DNA of 64,000 nt from Streptomyces sp. NRRL WC-3626 (GCF_000718785.1 NZ_JOCA01000014.1:62001-126000), one strand, 5' to 3'. Positions 1 to 9,503 are shown, numbered from the stretch's first letter. Program-made: numbers and translations. Notes: a model not told the origin generated them from the letters alone.

Positions 1-99
1 CCGGGCCGGGCCGGCTGCCCGCCTCGTGGCTCGCATGCTGTGCGTGAGTGCGCCGTCGCGCGGTGTGAAGCGCTCTCATTGTCGAGTATGTTCACCTCT

Positions 100-122
100 G
101 AAACACTGTCACCATGTGTTTC
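100..122. promoter_or_regulatory. Inverted repeat, candidate operator
   Basis: Perfect 7-bp inverted repeat GAAACAC-N9-GTGTTTC in a locally AT-richer stretch about 160 bp before the first gene. The 9-bp spacing and lack of a following T-run fit a dimeric repressor site better than a terminator. The family of the binding protein is unknown. The rest of positions 1-283 shows no convincing gene. Confidence 0.35.
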
Positions 123-283
123 CGGCCAGACTCCTGGCATATTCACCGCCCGGCGTGGCCGAAACCGTGCGGTGATGGCCGGCGGACGGCATATGACCTC
201 GGGGGTAATCGACGTCCGTGCGGGGTGGCGGGCACTGTGGGGGTGTCCGACCGGCAGACACGATCTCACTTGGGGGATTCGCC

Positions 284-685
284 ATGACCACAGCCGCACA
301 TCGTTACGACGCCGTCGTCGCCCGCTACTTCGAGGCCTGGAACGCCGAGGGTTCCCAGGCGCGTGCCAAGGCCGTCGCCGACGTCTGGACCGCGGACGGG
401 AGCTACACCGACCCGCTGGCCGACGCCGTCGGCCACGAGGCGATCAGCACGATGATCGGGGCGGTGCGTGAGCAGTTCCCGGGCTTCGAGTTCCGGCTCA
501 CCGGTGCCGTGGACGGCCATCACGACACGGCCCGCTTCTCGTGGGAACTGGTGAACGCGGCTGAGGGCACCCCCTCTGGGGAAGGCTCGGCGCCGGTCGC
601 GGGGTCCGACGTGATCACGCTCACCGCGGACTCCCGCATCCGCGCGGTATACGGCTTCCTGGACCGCGTCCCCGCGGGGGCGTAG
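284..685 (+). CDS. SnoaL-like / NTF2-fold protein
   Basis: A 133-residue protein of the SnoaL-like (NTF2-like) small alpha+beta barrel family. These are either small polyketide-cyclase or isomerase-type enzymes or ligand-binding proteins of unknown substrate. The N-terminal helix pattern (Y-x-Y-F-x-A-W-N), the W-T-A-D-G-S-Y-x-D-P segment near residue 45 and the final F-L-D-R are typical. The ATG at 284 is chosen because similarity begins there and an AG-rich GGGGG stretch lies just upstream. The longer reading with upstream starts would add about 20 residues unlike the family. It is a single gene, convergent with the aldo/keto reductase across a strong hairpin. The substrate cannot be read from the sequence. 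Confidence 0.75.
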   Translation: MTTAAHRYDAVVARYFEAWNAEGSQARAKAVADVWTADGSYTDPLADAVGHEAISTMIGAVREQFPGFEFRLTGAVDGHHDTARFSWELVNAAEGTPSGEGSAPVAGSDVITLTADSRIRAVYGFLDRVPAGA

Positions 686-696
686 CCCACGTCCGC

Positions 697-744
697 CGTC
701 CGCGGGCCGTCGTGCCGCCGGGGCGGCACGACGGCCCACGGACG
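697..744. terminator. Bidirectional terminator hairpin
   Basis: Long hairpin between convergent genes. The 16-bp perfect inner arms (704-719 and 722-737) extend outward after one mismatch by CGTCCG/CGGACG. The core CGTGCCGC/GCGGCACG resembles that of the larger repeated element at 8668, 18269 and 21854. No T-run follows, as is usual for Streptomyces terminators. Confidence 0.7.
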
Positions 745-760
745 GGCGCGGTGCCCGGCG

Positions 761-1756
<996 letters not shown>

Positions 1757-1848
1757 GACTCCAGGGGGGGTTGGCACACATGACTGACGGTTCCGTCGAA
1801 CCGTCCCTCCACTCTGTCGTGACCTGCGGGCAGTGGTCCAACAGAAGA

Positions 1849-1869
1849 ATCCGATGGAATTCAGCGGAT
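1849..1869. promoter_or_regulatory. LysR-type operator (ATCCG-N11-CGGAT)
   Basis: Perfect 5-bp dyad ATCCG-N11-CGGAT, matching the T-N11-A architecture of LysR-type binding sites. It lies between the divergent aldo/keto reductase and lysR genes, 13 bp before the lysR ATG. This is the usual place for autoregulation with activation of the divergent gene. The match is by architecture only. Confidence 0.5.
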
Positions 1870-1882
1870 ACGCTTCTCAATC

Positions 1883-2767
1883 ATGGAACTGCGTCACCTC
1901 CAGCACTTCGTCGCCGTGGCCGAGGACCAGCACTTCACCCGCGCGGCGGAGCGGCTGATGGTCTCCCAGTCGGGCCTGTCCGCGTCCATCCGCGCGCTGG
2001 AGCGGGAGCTGCAGACGCCGTTGTTCGTCCGGACGACCCGCAGCGTGACGCTCACGGAGGCGGGGCGGGCCCTGCTGGCGGAGGCCGAGCGGATCCTGGC
2101 GCAGGTGCGCGCCGCGCACGAGGCGGTGGCCGCCGTGCAGGGCGTACTGCGCGGCACCCTGGCGCTCGGCACCGAGCAGTGCATCGCGGGGGTGAACGTG
2201 CCGGAGCTGCTCGCCACCTTCCGCCGGCTCCACCCGGACGTGGAGATCAGGCTGCGGCAGTGGGGCTCGGCCGCGCTGGCGGAGGAGGTGGCGGCGGGAC
2301 GGCTGGACCTGGCGTTCGCCTACCGCACGGAGGCCGATCCGGAGCAGCTGCGGTCCATGCCCCTGACCAGCGAGCCGATGACCGTGCTGTGCCACCCGGA
2401 CCATCCGCTGGCGCGGGCCGGGGCGCCGCTCACCCCGCACGACCTGGCCGACGAGGTGTTCGTCGACTTCCACCCGGACTGGGGTCCGCGCCGGGCCACC
2501 GACGCCGCGTTCGCCGCCGTCGGCGTACGGCGCACGGTGGCGCTGGAGGTCAACGACGTGCACAGCCTGCTCGACCTGGTCGACGAGAACCTGGGCGTCG
2601 CCGTCGTACCGCGGCACTTCCGGCACAAGCGGGAGGCCCTCACCGCGCTCCCGCTGAAGGACACCGGGGAGGCGGTGTACGAGACGGTCGCCCTGGTGCC
2701 GTCACCGCGGGCGGCCAGTCCGGCGGCGCGGGCGCTGATGGCCCTGCTGGGCGACGGGGGCGCGTGA
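1883..2767 (+). CDS. LysR family transcriptional regulator
   Basis: LTTR of 294 residues, the family's usual length. The N-terminal winged helix-turn-helix (about residues 1-60: M-E-L-R-H-L-x-x-F-V-A-V-A ... S-Q-S-G-L-S-A-S-I-R-A-L-E) is followed by the linker helix and a periplasmic-binding-like effector domain (about 90-290). The ATG at 1883 is the canonical LTTR start; there is no clear Shine-Dalgarno, so the message may be nearly leaderless. It is divergent from the aldo/keto reductase, with a dyad operator between them. The inducer is unknown. Confidence 0.92.
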   Translation: MELRHLQHFVAVAEDQHFTRAAERLMVSQSGLSASIRALERELQTPLFVRTTRSVTLTEAGRALLAEAERILAQVRAAHEAVAAVQGVLRGTLALGTEQCIAGVNVPELLATFRRLHPDVEIRLRQWGSAALAEEVAAGRLDLAFAYRTEADPEQLRSMPLTSEPMTVLCHPDHPLARAGAPLTPHDLADEVFVDFHPDWGPRRATDAAFAAVGVRRTVALEVNDVHSLLDLVDENLGVAVVPRHFRHKREALTALPLKDTGEAVYETVALVPSPRAASPAARALMALLGDGGA

Positions 2768-2794
2768 GGCGCGCCGATGCGCGAGGCTGGGGGC

Positions 2795-3310
2795 ATGCAT
2801 GCCAAGGACATCCTCATCGACGGCTTCGGCCGCGTCCAAGAAGAAGTCCACGCCGCCGTGGAGGGCCTCGGCCCCGACGCGCTCAACGCCCGGCCCGGCC
2901 CCGACGCCAACTCCGTGACCTGGCTGGTGTGGCACCTCACCCGGGTCCAGGACGACCACATCGCCGACGCCTTCGGGCTCGACCAGGTGTGGCTCTCGCA
3001 GGACTGGGAGAAGCGCCTGGGCCTCGGGCTGCCCCGCGCCGACACGGGGTACGGCCACACCTCGGCGAAGGTCGCCGAGGTGCGGGTCGACTCCGGTGAC
3101 CTGCTGACCGGCTACCACGACGCCGTGCACGAGCGGACCGTGGGGGCGCTGCGCGCGCTGACGGCCAAGGACCTCGGGCGCGTCGTCGACGAGCGCTGGG
3201 ATCCGCCGGTCACCCTGGGCGTACGGCTGATCAGCGTCCTGTCCGACGATCTGCAGCACGTCGGACAGGCCGCGTACGCGCGGGGGCTGGTTCAGAGCGC
3301 CGAGGCGTAG
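2795..3310 (+). CDS. DinB-family protein
   Basis: DinB/DUF664-type four-helix-bundle metalloprotein of 171 residues. Actinobacterial members include mycothiol-dependent transferases, but many are uncharacterised. The three expected metal ligands are visible: His in W-H-L-T-R, His in Q-D-D-H-I, and His near the C terminus in L-Q-H-V-G-Q. The ATG at 2795 is preferred over 2777 because it follows GGGGG at good spacing and begins M-H-A-K-D-I-L. The gene follows lysR by 27 nt and could be cotranscribed. Its last 19 bases overlap the convergent adenosine deaminase gene. Confidence 0.82.
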   Translation: MHAKDILIDGFGRVQEEVHAAVEGLGPDALNARPGPDANSVTWLVWHLTRVQDDHIADAFGLDQVWLSQDWEKRLGLGLPRADTGYGHTSAKVAEVRVDSGDLLTGYHDAVHERTVGALRALTAKDLGRVVDERWDPPVTLGVRLISVLSDDLQHVGQAAYARGLVQSAEA

Positions 3311-4362
3311 CCCGGCAGGACGACGTCGCGGAGGAGGGCGTTGCGCTCGTCGAACGGCAGGAAGGCGCTCTTCACGGCGTTCACCGTGACCGTGCGCAGG
3401 TCCTCGACCGTCCAGCCGGCCTGCTCGACCAGCAGGGACATCTCGCGGGTCATGGTGGTGCCGGAGACCAGACGGTTGTCGGTGTTGAGGGTGACCCGGA
3501 AGCCGAGGTCCTTCAGCGCGGTGACGGGGTGCCCGGCGATCGAGATCGCGGCGCCGGTCTGGAGGTTGGAGGTGGGGCACATCTCCAGCGCGATCCGGCG
3601 GTCGCGGACCCAGCCGGCCAGGCGGCCCGGTTTGCCGTCCACGATGTCGTCGGTGATCCGCACGCCGTGCCCGATGCGCTGGGCCCCGCACACCTGGAGC
3701 GCCTGGTGGATGCTGGGCAGGCCGTGGGCCTCACCGGCGTGGATGGTGAAGGGCACGTTCTCACGGCGCAGATGCGCGAAGGCGTCCAGGTGGTCGGCCG
3801 GCGGGAAGCCGTCCTCGGCGCCGGCGATGTCGAAGCCGACGACCCCGGCGTCCCGGAAGGCGACGGCCAGGTCGGCGGCCTCGCGGACCCGGTCGAACAT
3901 CCGCATGCCGCAGAGCAGGGTGCCGACCCGGACGGGCGTCCCGGCGGCGGCCGCCTTGGCCCTACCGGCGGCGAGGCCCTCCTGGACGGTCTCCACGACC
4001 TCGCGCATGGTCAGCCCGCCCCTGGTGTTGAGCTCGGGGGCGTAGCGCACCTCGCCGTAGACGACTCCGTCGGCGGCCAGGTCGAGCACGTACTCCTCGG
4101 CGGTGCGCAGCAGGCCCTCGCGGGTCTGCATGACGGCGAGGGTGTGCTCGAAGGTGGCGATGTAGCGGACCAGGTCGCCGGAGTTCGCGGCCTCGACGTA
4201 CCAGGCGGCGAGCTCGTCGGGGTCGGTGGTCGGGAGGGTGTGACCGACGGCCTCCGCCAGTTCGACGACGGTCGCGGGTCGCAGTCCGCCGTCGAGGTGG
4301 TCGTGCAGCACGGCCTTGGGGAGGCGGCGGAGGGTCTCGGTGTCTATGCGCGTAGATGACAT
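3292..4362 (-). CDS. add: Adenosine deaminase
   Basis: Zinc-dependent adenosine deaminase of 356 residues, which converts adenosine or deoxyadenosine to inosine in purine salvage. The metal site H-x-H is in L-H-D-H-L-D-G-G (about residues 19-26). The catalytic Glu motif H-A-G-E-A is near 210, C-P-T-S-N near 266 and the second metal Asp in L-N-T-D-N-R near 293. These are all the family signatures. The ATG at 4362 is the natural start. The 3' end overlaps the convergent DinB gene by 19 bp. Upstream on the same strand is a VOC gene 82 nt away, so they may share a transcript. Confidence 0.95.
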   Translation of the reverse strand: MSSTRIDTETLRRLPKAVLHDHLDGGLRPATVVELAEAVGHTLPTTDPDELAAWYVEAANSGDLVRYIATFEHTLAVMQTREGLLRTAEEYVLDLAADGVVYGEVRYAPELNTRGGLTMREVVETVQEGLAAGRAKAAAAGTPVRVGTLLCGMRMFDRVREAADLAVAFRDAGVVGFDIAGAEDGFPPADHLDAFAHLRRENVPFTIHAGEAHGLPSIHQALQVCGAQRIGHGVRITDDIVDGKPGRLAGWVRDRRIALEMCPTSNLQTGAAISIAGHPVTALKDLGFRVTLNTDNRLVSGTTMTREMSLLVEQAGWTVEDLRTVTVNAVKSAFLPFDERNALLRDVVLPGYASAL

Positions 4363-4444
4363 GTGCGGTGGTTCCTCGGCGGGTGGTTCGGCGGAGACGG
4401 GACGGACCGGGGGCGGCGCCGGGACGGGGGCGGCGCCGGACCGG

Positions 4445-4840
4445 TCAGGGAGCGGCGGGCTGGAGCAGGTCCCAGCGGTTGCCGTACAGGTCCTGGAAGA
4501 CGGCGACCGAGCCGTACGGCTCGTGGCGCGGCTCCTCCAGGAAGGTCACGCCGGCGGCGGTCATGCGCGCGTGGTCGCGGGCGAAGTCGTCGGTGTGCAG
4601 GAAGAAGCCCACGCGTCCGCCGGTCTGGTCGCCGACCCGGGACCGCTGGGCCTCGCCCTTGGCACGGGCGAGCAGCAGTGCGGCGCCGGTGTGCCCGGCG
4701 TCCGGCTCGACGACGACCCAGCGGCCGCCGTCCGGCCGGGGCGCGTCCTCGGCGAGCCGGAAACCGAGGGCCTCGGTGTAGAAGCGGATCGCCTCGTCGT
4801 AGTCGTCGACGACGAGGGTGACCAGGGGAACGCTTCTCAT
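4445..4840 (-). CDS. VOC (glyoxalase/bleomycin resistance-like) family protein
   Basis: A 131-residue vicinal-oxygen-chelate fold protein with paired beta-alpha-beta-beta-beta modules. The first opens with [21 protein letters not shown], and the C-terminal half ends with [13 protein letters not shown]. This type is usually a metalloenzyme or resistance-like binding protein. The ligand is not predictable. It lies upstream of add on the same strand. Confidence 0.88.
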   Translation of the reverse strand: MRSVPLVTLVVDDYDEAIRFYTEALGFRLAEDAPRPDGGRWVVVEPDAGHTGAALLLARAKGEAQRSRVGDQTGGRVGFFLHTDDFARDHARMTAAGVTFLEEPRHEPYGSVAVFQDLYGNRWDLLQPAAP

Positions 4841-4901
4841 CGTGACCTCTCACAGGGGGGATTGACCGGAGAGGTTATACGTAAAACCACCGAACGCGCC
4901 A

Positions 4902-4933
4902 ATCCCGCTCCGGGGCGATGCCCGGAGCGGGAT
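4902..4933 (-). terminator. Terminator of the chitinase gene
   Basis: Perfect 13-bp hairpin (arms 4902-4914 and 4921-4933) with a 6-nt loop, 11 bp beyond the chitinase stop codon. It separates that gene from the downstream VOC/add genes on the same strand. Confidence 0.8.
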
Positions 4934-4944
4934 CGGGGAGGGCG

Positions 4945-5835
4945 TCAGCAGTACAGGTTGGCGCCGGGGGACGTACCGAGGATCTGGGTGAACCGCTGGT
5001 ACGTGCTCACCCTGCTCTGGACCTGCGCCGGGTTACGGCCGTCGCACTCCAGGGAGCCGTTGATGCTGCGGATCGTCTGGCCGAAGCCGGCCTGGTTGAC
5101 CATCGCGTTGTGCGGGGTCATGGAGCCGGGACCGGACTGGGTGTTCCAGTACCACAGGGCCGTCTTCCAGGCCACGGCCGCGTCGTTCTGCACCAGCCAG
5201 GGGTTGCCCAGCAGGTCGATGCCGAGCGCGTCGCCCGCGGCCTTGTAGTTGAAGTTCCAGCTGAGCTGGATCGGACCGCGGCCGTAGTAGGCGGCCTGGC
5301 CCGCCGGGCAGCCGTAGGGCTGGCCCCAGTCGCAGTAGTGGGGGTAGTTGGCGGTGTTCTGCTCCACCACGTGCACCAGGCCGCCGGTCTCGTGGCTGAC
5401 GTTGGCCAGGAAGGCGGCGGCCTCCTGCTTCTTCACCGTGTCGCCGCCGGTGTTGGCGAAGCCGGGGTAGGCGCTCAGCGCGGCCTTGAGCCCGCTGTAG
5501 GTGTAGAAGGAGTTCCGGCCCGGGAACATCTGGTTGAACTGCGCCTCGGACACGACGAAGGTGCCGGCGGGGGTGTCCGAACCGCCGTCGCAGGCGTACG
5601 GCTCCCAGTACCAGGTGCTGATGATCGGGTCGTAACCCGGGTTGGCGTGTTCGGCGATGTACGCCCGGCCGTCGGTGTAGCGCACGATGTCACCGGCGTT
5701 GTACGACCGCCCGGCCACCCAGTTGGGATAGCTGGAACAGGAGGCCGCGGAGGCGGAGGCCGCGGGCAGCAGTATCGGGGCACTGCCGGCGAGGACGAGA
5801 GCGGCGGTCAGAGCGGCGACGCGTCTTCTCGACAA
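4945..5835 (-). CDS. Secreted GH19 chitinase with N-terminal chitin-binding domain
   Basis: Exported family 19 chitinase of 296 residues that hydrolyses chitin with inversion. A signal peptide (R-R-R then a hydrophobic stretch ending in A-S-A) is followed by a CBM5/12-like chitin-binding module (about residues 35-80, rich in W/Y: Y-P-N-W-V-A-G-R-S-Y) and a GH19 domain (about 90-296). The catalytic Glu lies in S-H-E-T-G-G, and the G-R-G-P-I-Q-L-S-W-N-F-N-Y signature follows. The start is TTG at 5833-5835 because AAAGGAG lies 8 nt upstream. A longer GTG start at 5925 would bury the signal peptide. Two dre-like boxes flank its putative -35, so DasR/GlcNAc control is likely. Confidence 0.92.
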   Translation of the reverse strand: MSRRRVAALTAALVLAGSAPILLPAASASAASCSSYPNWVAGRSYNAGDIVRYTDGRAYIAEHANPGYDPIISTWYWEPYACDGGSDTPAGTFVVSEAQFNQMFPGRNSFYTYSGLKAALSAYPGFANTGGDTVKKQEAAAFLANVSHETGGLVHVVEQNTANYPHYCDWGQPYGCPAGQAAYYGRGPIQLSWNFNYKAAGDALGIDLLGNPWLVQNDAAVAWKTALWYWNTQSGPGSMTPHNAMVNQAGFGQTIRSINGSLECDGRNPAQVQSRVSTYQRFTQILGTSPGANLYC

Positions 5836-5973
5836 GGGATCAACTCCTTTGCGGAACACGGCCGCTCCCGGGCGAGGGCATGCTGGTGCGAGGCCTCGCC
5901 CGCACGTGCCGGCGGGGCCGGTCACGGCTGTGGGGGCGGCCGTGGTGGGGGGTGTGAAAGCACACTCAACCGC

Positions 5974-6006
5974 TTTGGTCTGTACCAGTCAAGGGTTTAG
6001 ACCAGT
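5974..6006 (-). promoter_or_regulatory. Tandem DasR (dre)-like boxes over chitinase -35
   Basis: Read on the minus strand, two 16-bp boxes, ACTGGTCTAAACCCTT (6006-5991) and ACTGGTACAGACCAAA (5989-5974), form a 17-bp-spaced direct repeat. Each matches the DasR consensus ACTGGTCTAGACCACT closely in the left half. A -35-like TTGACT (5992-5987) lies at their junction, the arrangement known from other Streptomyces chitinase promoters. The rest of 5836-6181 holds the leader and the promoter of the rightward gene. Confidence 0.7.
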
Positions 6007-6181
6007 CATCGTGGCCTGGACCTTTCGGCCGGCACCGGCGGCACGTGCGGGGCCGGCCCGGCGCCGCCGTGCGCCGAGCGCGCGCACGCGTTGCGGTGCG
6101 CGCCGAACGGGAGTCGGGTTGTACCGATCCGTGATTCCGGGGAACTGATCGCAGGACATCACCCGACGCGAGGAGGACACC

Positions 6182-7729
6182 GTGACGGCGGCATCGAACA
6201 ACGGCACCGGGCCGGAACCGCTCTGCCTGGTCACCGGGGCGACGGGCTACATCGGCGGACGGCTGGTGCCCGAACTCCTGGACGCCGGCTACCGGGTGCG
6301 CTGTCTGGCCCGTTCACCCGACCGGCTGCGCGACCATCCCTGGGCGGGCCGCGCGGAGGTGGTCCGCGGCGACGTCACCGATCCCGCGTCGGTGGCCGCG
6401 GCGCTGGAGGGCGTGAACGTGGCGTACTACCTGGTGCACGCGCTGGGGTCGGGCCACGACTTCGAGGAGACGGACCGCCGCGCGGCGCGGATCTTCGGCA
6501 CGCGGGCGCGGGAGGCGGGCGTACGGCGGCTCGTCTACCTCGGCGGTCTCACCCCGGCCGGCGTTCCCACGCGGGAACTGTCCCCGCATCTGCGGTCGCG
6601 GGCGGAGGTGGGCCGGATCCTGCTGGACTCGGGGGTGCCGACGGCCGTACTGCGGGCCGCGGTGGTGATCGGCTCGGGGTCGGTCTCGTTCGAGATGCTG
6701 CGGCACCTCACCGAACGGCTGCCCGTGATGGTCACCCCGCAGTGGGTGCACACCCGGATCCAGCCGGTCGCGGTACGCGACGTCCTGCGTGCGCTGGTGG
6801 GCTGCGCGGGCATGCCCGAGGAGGTCAACCGGGCCTTCGACATCGGCGGCCCGGACGTGCTGACGTACCGGGAGATGATGGTGCGGTACGCGGCCGTGGC
6901 CCGGCTGCCGCGCCGGGTGATCGTGCCGGTGCCGCTGCTCACGCCGGGGCTGTCCAGTCACTGGGTGGGGCTGGTCACGCCGGTGCCCGCGTCCGTCGCC
7001 CGGCCGCTCACCGAGTCGCTGCGGCACGAGGTCGTCTGCCGGGAGCACGACATCGCGCGGTACGTGCCCGATCCGCCCGGTCATCCGATCGGCTTCGACG
7101 AGGCGGTCCGGCTCGCCCTGAAACGGGTGCGCGAGGCCGATGTGGCGACCCGGTGGTCCTCGGCGTCGGTGCCCGGCGCGCCCAGCGATCCGCTGCCCAC
7201 CGACCCGGACTGGGCGGGCGGCAGCCTCTACACGGACCGCCGGGAGCGGACGGTGGACGCCTCCCGGGAGTCCCTGTGGCGGGTGATCGAGGGCATCGGC
7301 GGGGAGAACGGCTGGTACTCCTTCCCGCTCGCCTGGGCGGTGCGCGGACTGCTGGACCGGCTGGTCGGGGGCGTGGGACTGCGCCGGGGACGGCGGGACG
7401 CGGCACGGCTGCGGGCCGGTGACTCGCTGGACTTCTGGCGGGTGGAGGAGATCGAGCCGGGCCGGCTGCTGCGGCTGCGGGCCGAGATGCGGCTGCCGGG
7501 TCTGGCCTGGCTGGAGATGTACGCCGGGACGGACGAGGCCGGCCGCACCCGGTACCGCCAGCGCGCCCTGTTCCATCCGCACGGACTGCTCGGCCACCTC
7601 TACTGGTGGGCGGTGTCCCCGTTCCACGCCGTCGTGTTCGGCGGTATGGCCCGCAACATCGCGCGGACCGCCGCCCGTGCGGCGACCACGCCGAACTCTC
7701 CGTCAGATCTACACATAAAGGAAAAATAA
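6182..7729 (+). CDS. NAD(P)-binding SDR protein with C-terminal DUF2867
   Basis: A 515-residue two-domain protein. Residues about 13-280 form an atypical SDR/NmrA-like Rossmann domain with V-T-G-A-T-G-Y-I-G-G-R-L as the dinucleotide loop. Residues about 340-500 form a DUF2867 domain of START-like appearance. The domain pair is common in actinomycetes and its reaction is not established. GTG at 6182 is preceded by GAGGAGG. The extreme 3' end (last six codons before TAA) is unusually AT-rich for this genome (H-I-K-E-K, with ATA and AAA codons), suggesting local junction or drift. Confidence 0.85.
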   Translation: MTAASNNGTGPEPLCLVTGATGYIGGRLVPELLDAGYRVRCLARSPDRLRDHPWAGRAEVVRGDVTDPASVAAALEGVNVAYYLVHALGSGHDFEETDRRAARIFGTRAREAGVRRLVYLGGLTPAGVPTRELSPHLRSRAEVGRILLDSGVPTAVLRAAVVIGSGSVSFEMLRHLTERLPVMVTPQWVHTRIQPVAVRDVLRALVGCAGMPEEVNRAFDIGGPDVLTYREMMVRYAAVARLPRRVIVPVPLLTPGLSSHWVGLVTPVPASVARPLTESLRHEVVCREHDIARYVPDPPGHPIGFDEAVRLALKRVREADVATRWSSASVPGAPSDPLPTDPDWAGGSLYTDRRERTVDASRESLWRVIEGIGGENGWYSFPLAWAVRGLLDRLVGGVGLRRGRRDAARLRAGDSLDFWRVEEIEPGRLLRLRAEMRLPGLAWLEMYAGTDEAGRTRYRQRALFHPHGLLGHLYWWAVSPFHAVVFGGMARNIARTAARAATTPNSPSDLHIKEK

Positions 7730-7807
7730 GAGCAGAATGGGCTCAAGCGGCTCATACCGCAAACCGCACCAGACGCGGTCAGGCCTGCCAGTCAAAGGAG
7801 ACGACTC

Positions 7808-8248
7808 ATGGCCAACGTCTCGCACCCGCGCGGTGATATCGCCAGCCACCCCGACGCTCCCGAAATGCGGCAACGGTACGACCGTATGCTCGGCGGTCGC
7901 GATGTGGCCCTGATGGACGGACCGGTGTTCCTGCTCGGTCTCTACTGTGCGGTGTCCCCGTGGATCCTCCACTACACGACGAGCCAGCCCGCGCTCGTGA
8001 CCCACAACCTGATCGTGGGCATCGCGATCGGTCTGCTCGCCCTCGGGTTCACCGCGGCGCCCGCGCGCATGTACGGCCTCAGCTGGGCCATGTGCGCACT
8101 GGGCGTGTGGATGATCGTCTCGCCCTGGATCGTCGGCAGCGGTCCGGACGCCGGCGTCATCTGGAACAACGTCGTCATCGGCGGCCTCGCCGTGCTGCTG
8201 GGCGCGGCGTGCGCCACCACGGCCGCCAGGAGCGGCGGCCGGCCGTAG
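7808..8248 (+). CDS. SPW-repeat membrane protein
   Basis: A 146-residue protein with four predicted membrane helices and two S-P-W motifs (A-V-S-P-W-I-L and I-V-S-P-W-I-V), each starting a two-helix repeat. This defines the SPW-repeat family, whose function is unknown. The N-terminal 40 residues are hydrophilic and probably cytoplasmic. AAAGGAG stands 7 nt before the ATG. It lies 78 nt after the DUF2867 gene. Confidence 0.85.
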   Translation: MANVSHPRGDIASHPDAPEMRQRYDRMLGGRDVALMDGPVFLLGLYCAVSPWILHYTTSQPALVTHNLIVGIAIGLLALGFTAAPARMYGLSWAMCALGVWMIVSPWIVGSGPDAGVIWNNVVIGGLAVLLGAACATTAARSGGRP

Positions 8249-8378
8249 GGACGGCCACGAAAGGAGTCGGGCGCCGGTCCGCGTGCAGCGCGGGCCGGCC
8301 CTTTCGTGTCCGGGCGGGAGTGTCCCGACGGCGCGGGGGCAGACGCAGTGCAGCGGAGGTCAGGAAAAGAGGGGTGAG

Positions 8379-8642
8379 ATGGAGATAGACGGCATCATCA
8401 GCGCGATCGTCATCGGAGTGGTCATCGGCGTCCTGGGCCGGCTCGTGGTTCCGGGCCGCCAGCGCATCGGGGTTCTCTGGACGATCCTCGTCGGTATCGT
8501 CGCCGCGCTCATCGGTTCGGCGGTCGCCGCCGCGTTCGGGGTGGCCGACACGGACGGCGTCGACTGGGTGGAGTGGCTGATCCAGATCGGGCTCGCCGCG
8601 GTGGGGGTGACGGCGCTGGACCGAGCGAAGTCACACCGCTGA
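8379..8642 (+). CDS. GlsB/YeaQ/YmgE (transglycosylase-associated) membrane protein
   Basis: An 87-residue, three-helix membrane protein. The glycine-rich pattern I-x-x-G-V-L-G-R-L-V-V-P-G-R-Q and the second helix V-G-I-V-A-A-L-I-G-S match the YeaQ/YmgE family of stress-associated small membrane proteins with no defined biochemical role. The ATG at 8379 is preferred over an upstream GTG at 8283, because the extra residues are not family-like. A 20-bp hairpin follows 26 nt downstream. Confidence 0.82.
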   Translation: MEIDGIISAIVIGVVIGVLGRLVVPGRQRIGVLWTILVGIVAALIGSAVAAAFGVADTDGVDWVEWLIQIGLAAVGVTALDRAKSHR

Positions 8643-8667
8643 CGCCGCCACCGGCCCCGTGCCGCCC

Positions 8668-8713
8668 AGCCGCGGGCAGTCGTGCCGCCCCAGCGGCACG
8701 ACTGCCCGCGGCT
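8668..8713. terminator. Perfect 20-bp hairpin between convergent genes (short form of repeat family)
   Basis: Arms 8668-8687 and 8694-8713 are perfectly complementary with a 6-nt CCCCAG loop. It sits between convergent genes, so it is probably a two-way terminator. Its right arm contains the TAG stop of the GNAT gene. The core GCGGGCAGTCGTGCCG recurs with one change at the ends of the larger repeats at 18269 and 21854. Confidence 0.85.
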
Positions 8714-9503
8714 ACGGGAGCTGCGGTGGTGTGTATACGTATGGCCTCGTCGTGGTCAGCGGGGTGAGGCCGAGGTGTTGGAGGATGGGGCGGCTCCGGG
8801 AGGACGCGTCGACCTGGAGGTGGGTGTAGCCGCGGGCCGCGGCGATACGGGCCCGGTGGGACACCAGGGCTCGGTAGATGCCCCGCCCCCGCCAGGCCGG
8901 TACCGTACCGCCACCCCACAGCCCCGCGAACCGCGTCCCCGGCACCAGCTCCATACGCGCCCCGCTCACCGGCTCCTCACCGGCCAGCGCCACCACCGCC
9001 ACGACCGCGTCCGGATCGGCGGCGAGCCGGTCCAGCAGATGCGACCGGAACCGCGAGGCGTCCGCCCCGAACGCCTTCTCCTGCGCCCGCGCCATCAGGT
9101 CCACGCCCGCCCGGTCGGTGACCGGCACCAGCCGAACCCCCTCCGGCGGCTCCGCGTCGAGCACGGCGCCGGCGATCTCACCGATCATCAGCGTCTCGAC
9201 CGGCTCGGCCACGAACCCCGCCGCCACCAGCCGCTCCCCCAGCTCCACCGGCCGGTCGTGCCCGTACAGCTTCCATTCGAACTCGCGCCCGAGCGCGCCG
9301 AAATAGGCGATCTGCTCCGCGATCGCCGCGTCCGCGTCCGCCGCCGACTCCAGTCCCGACCAGACGACGCCGTTCCAGCCGTGCGCGGGACCCGTATGGC
9401 GCACCACGGCGCCGACGCGTTCGACCCGTGCGCCGGGGCCCTCGGGCCGCGCGCCCTCGCGCAGCTCACGGTCGAACAGGGCGAGTACGCTGCTGGGATC
9501 CAT
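8712..9503 (-). CDS. GNAT family N-acetyltransferase
   Basis: A 263-residue protein. The C-terminal GNAT domain (about 130-250) shows acetyl-CoA-binding motif A as V-P-A-W-R-G-R-G-I-Y-R-A-L, preceded by a beta-bulge strand F-A-G-L-W-G-G-G-T. The N-terminal 120 residues are a second, degenerate GNAT-like half, so the protein may be a tandem GNAT. The substrate is unknown. The ATG at 9503 is the only good start. The stop codon lies inside the shared hairpin. Confidence 0.85.
   Translation of the reverse strand: MDPSSVLALFDRELREGARPEGPGARVERVGAVVRHTGPAHGWNGVVWSGLESAADADAAIAEQIAYFGALGREFEWKLYGHDRPVELGERLVAAGFVAEPVETLMIGEIAGAVLDAEPPEGVRLVPVTDRAGVDLMARAQEKAFGADASRFRSHLLDRLAADPDAVVAVVALAGEEPVSGARMELVPGTRFAGLWGGGTVPAWRGRGIYRALVSHRARIAAARGYTHLQVDASSRSRPILQHLGLTPLTTTRPYVYTPPQLP

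Noticed and set aside
40..471. Long open frame overlapping the start of the SnoaL-like gene
   Set aside because: It is Arg-rich, has no family-like pattern and is a frame-shifted shadow of the real gene.
4363..4444. Short direct repeat with GGCGGCGCCGG units as a regulatory array
   Set aside because: Only two imperfect copies, within range of chance for such GC-rich sequence.
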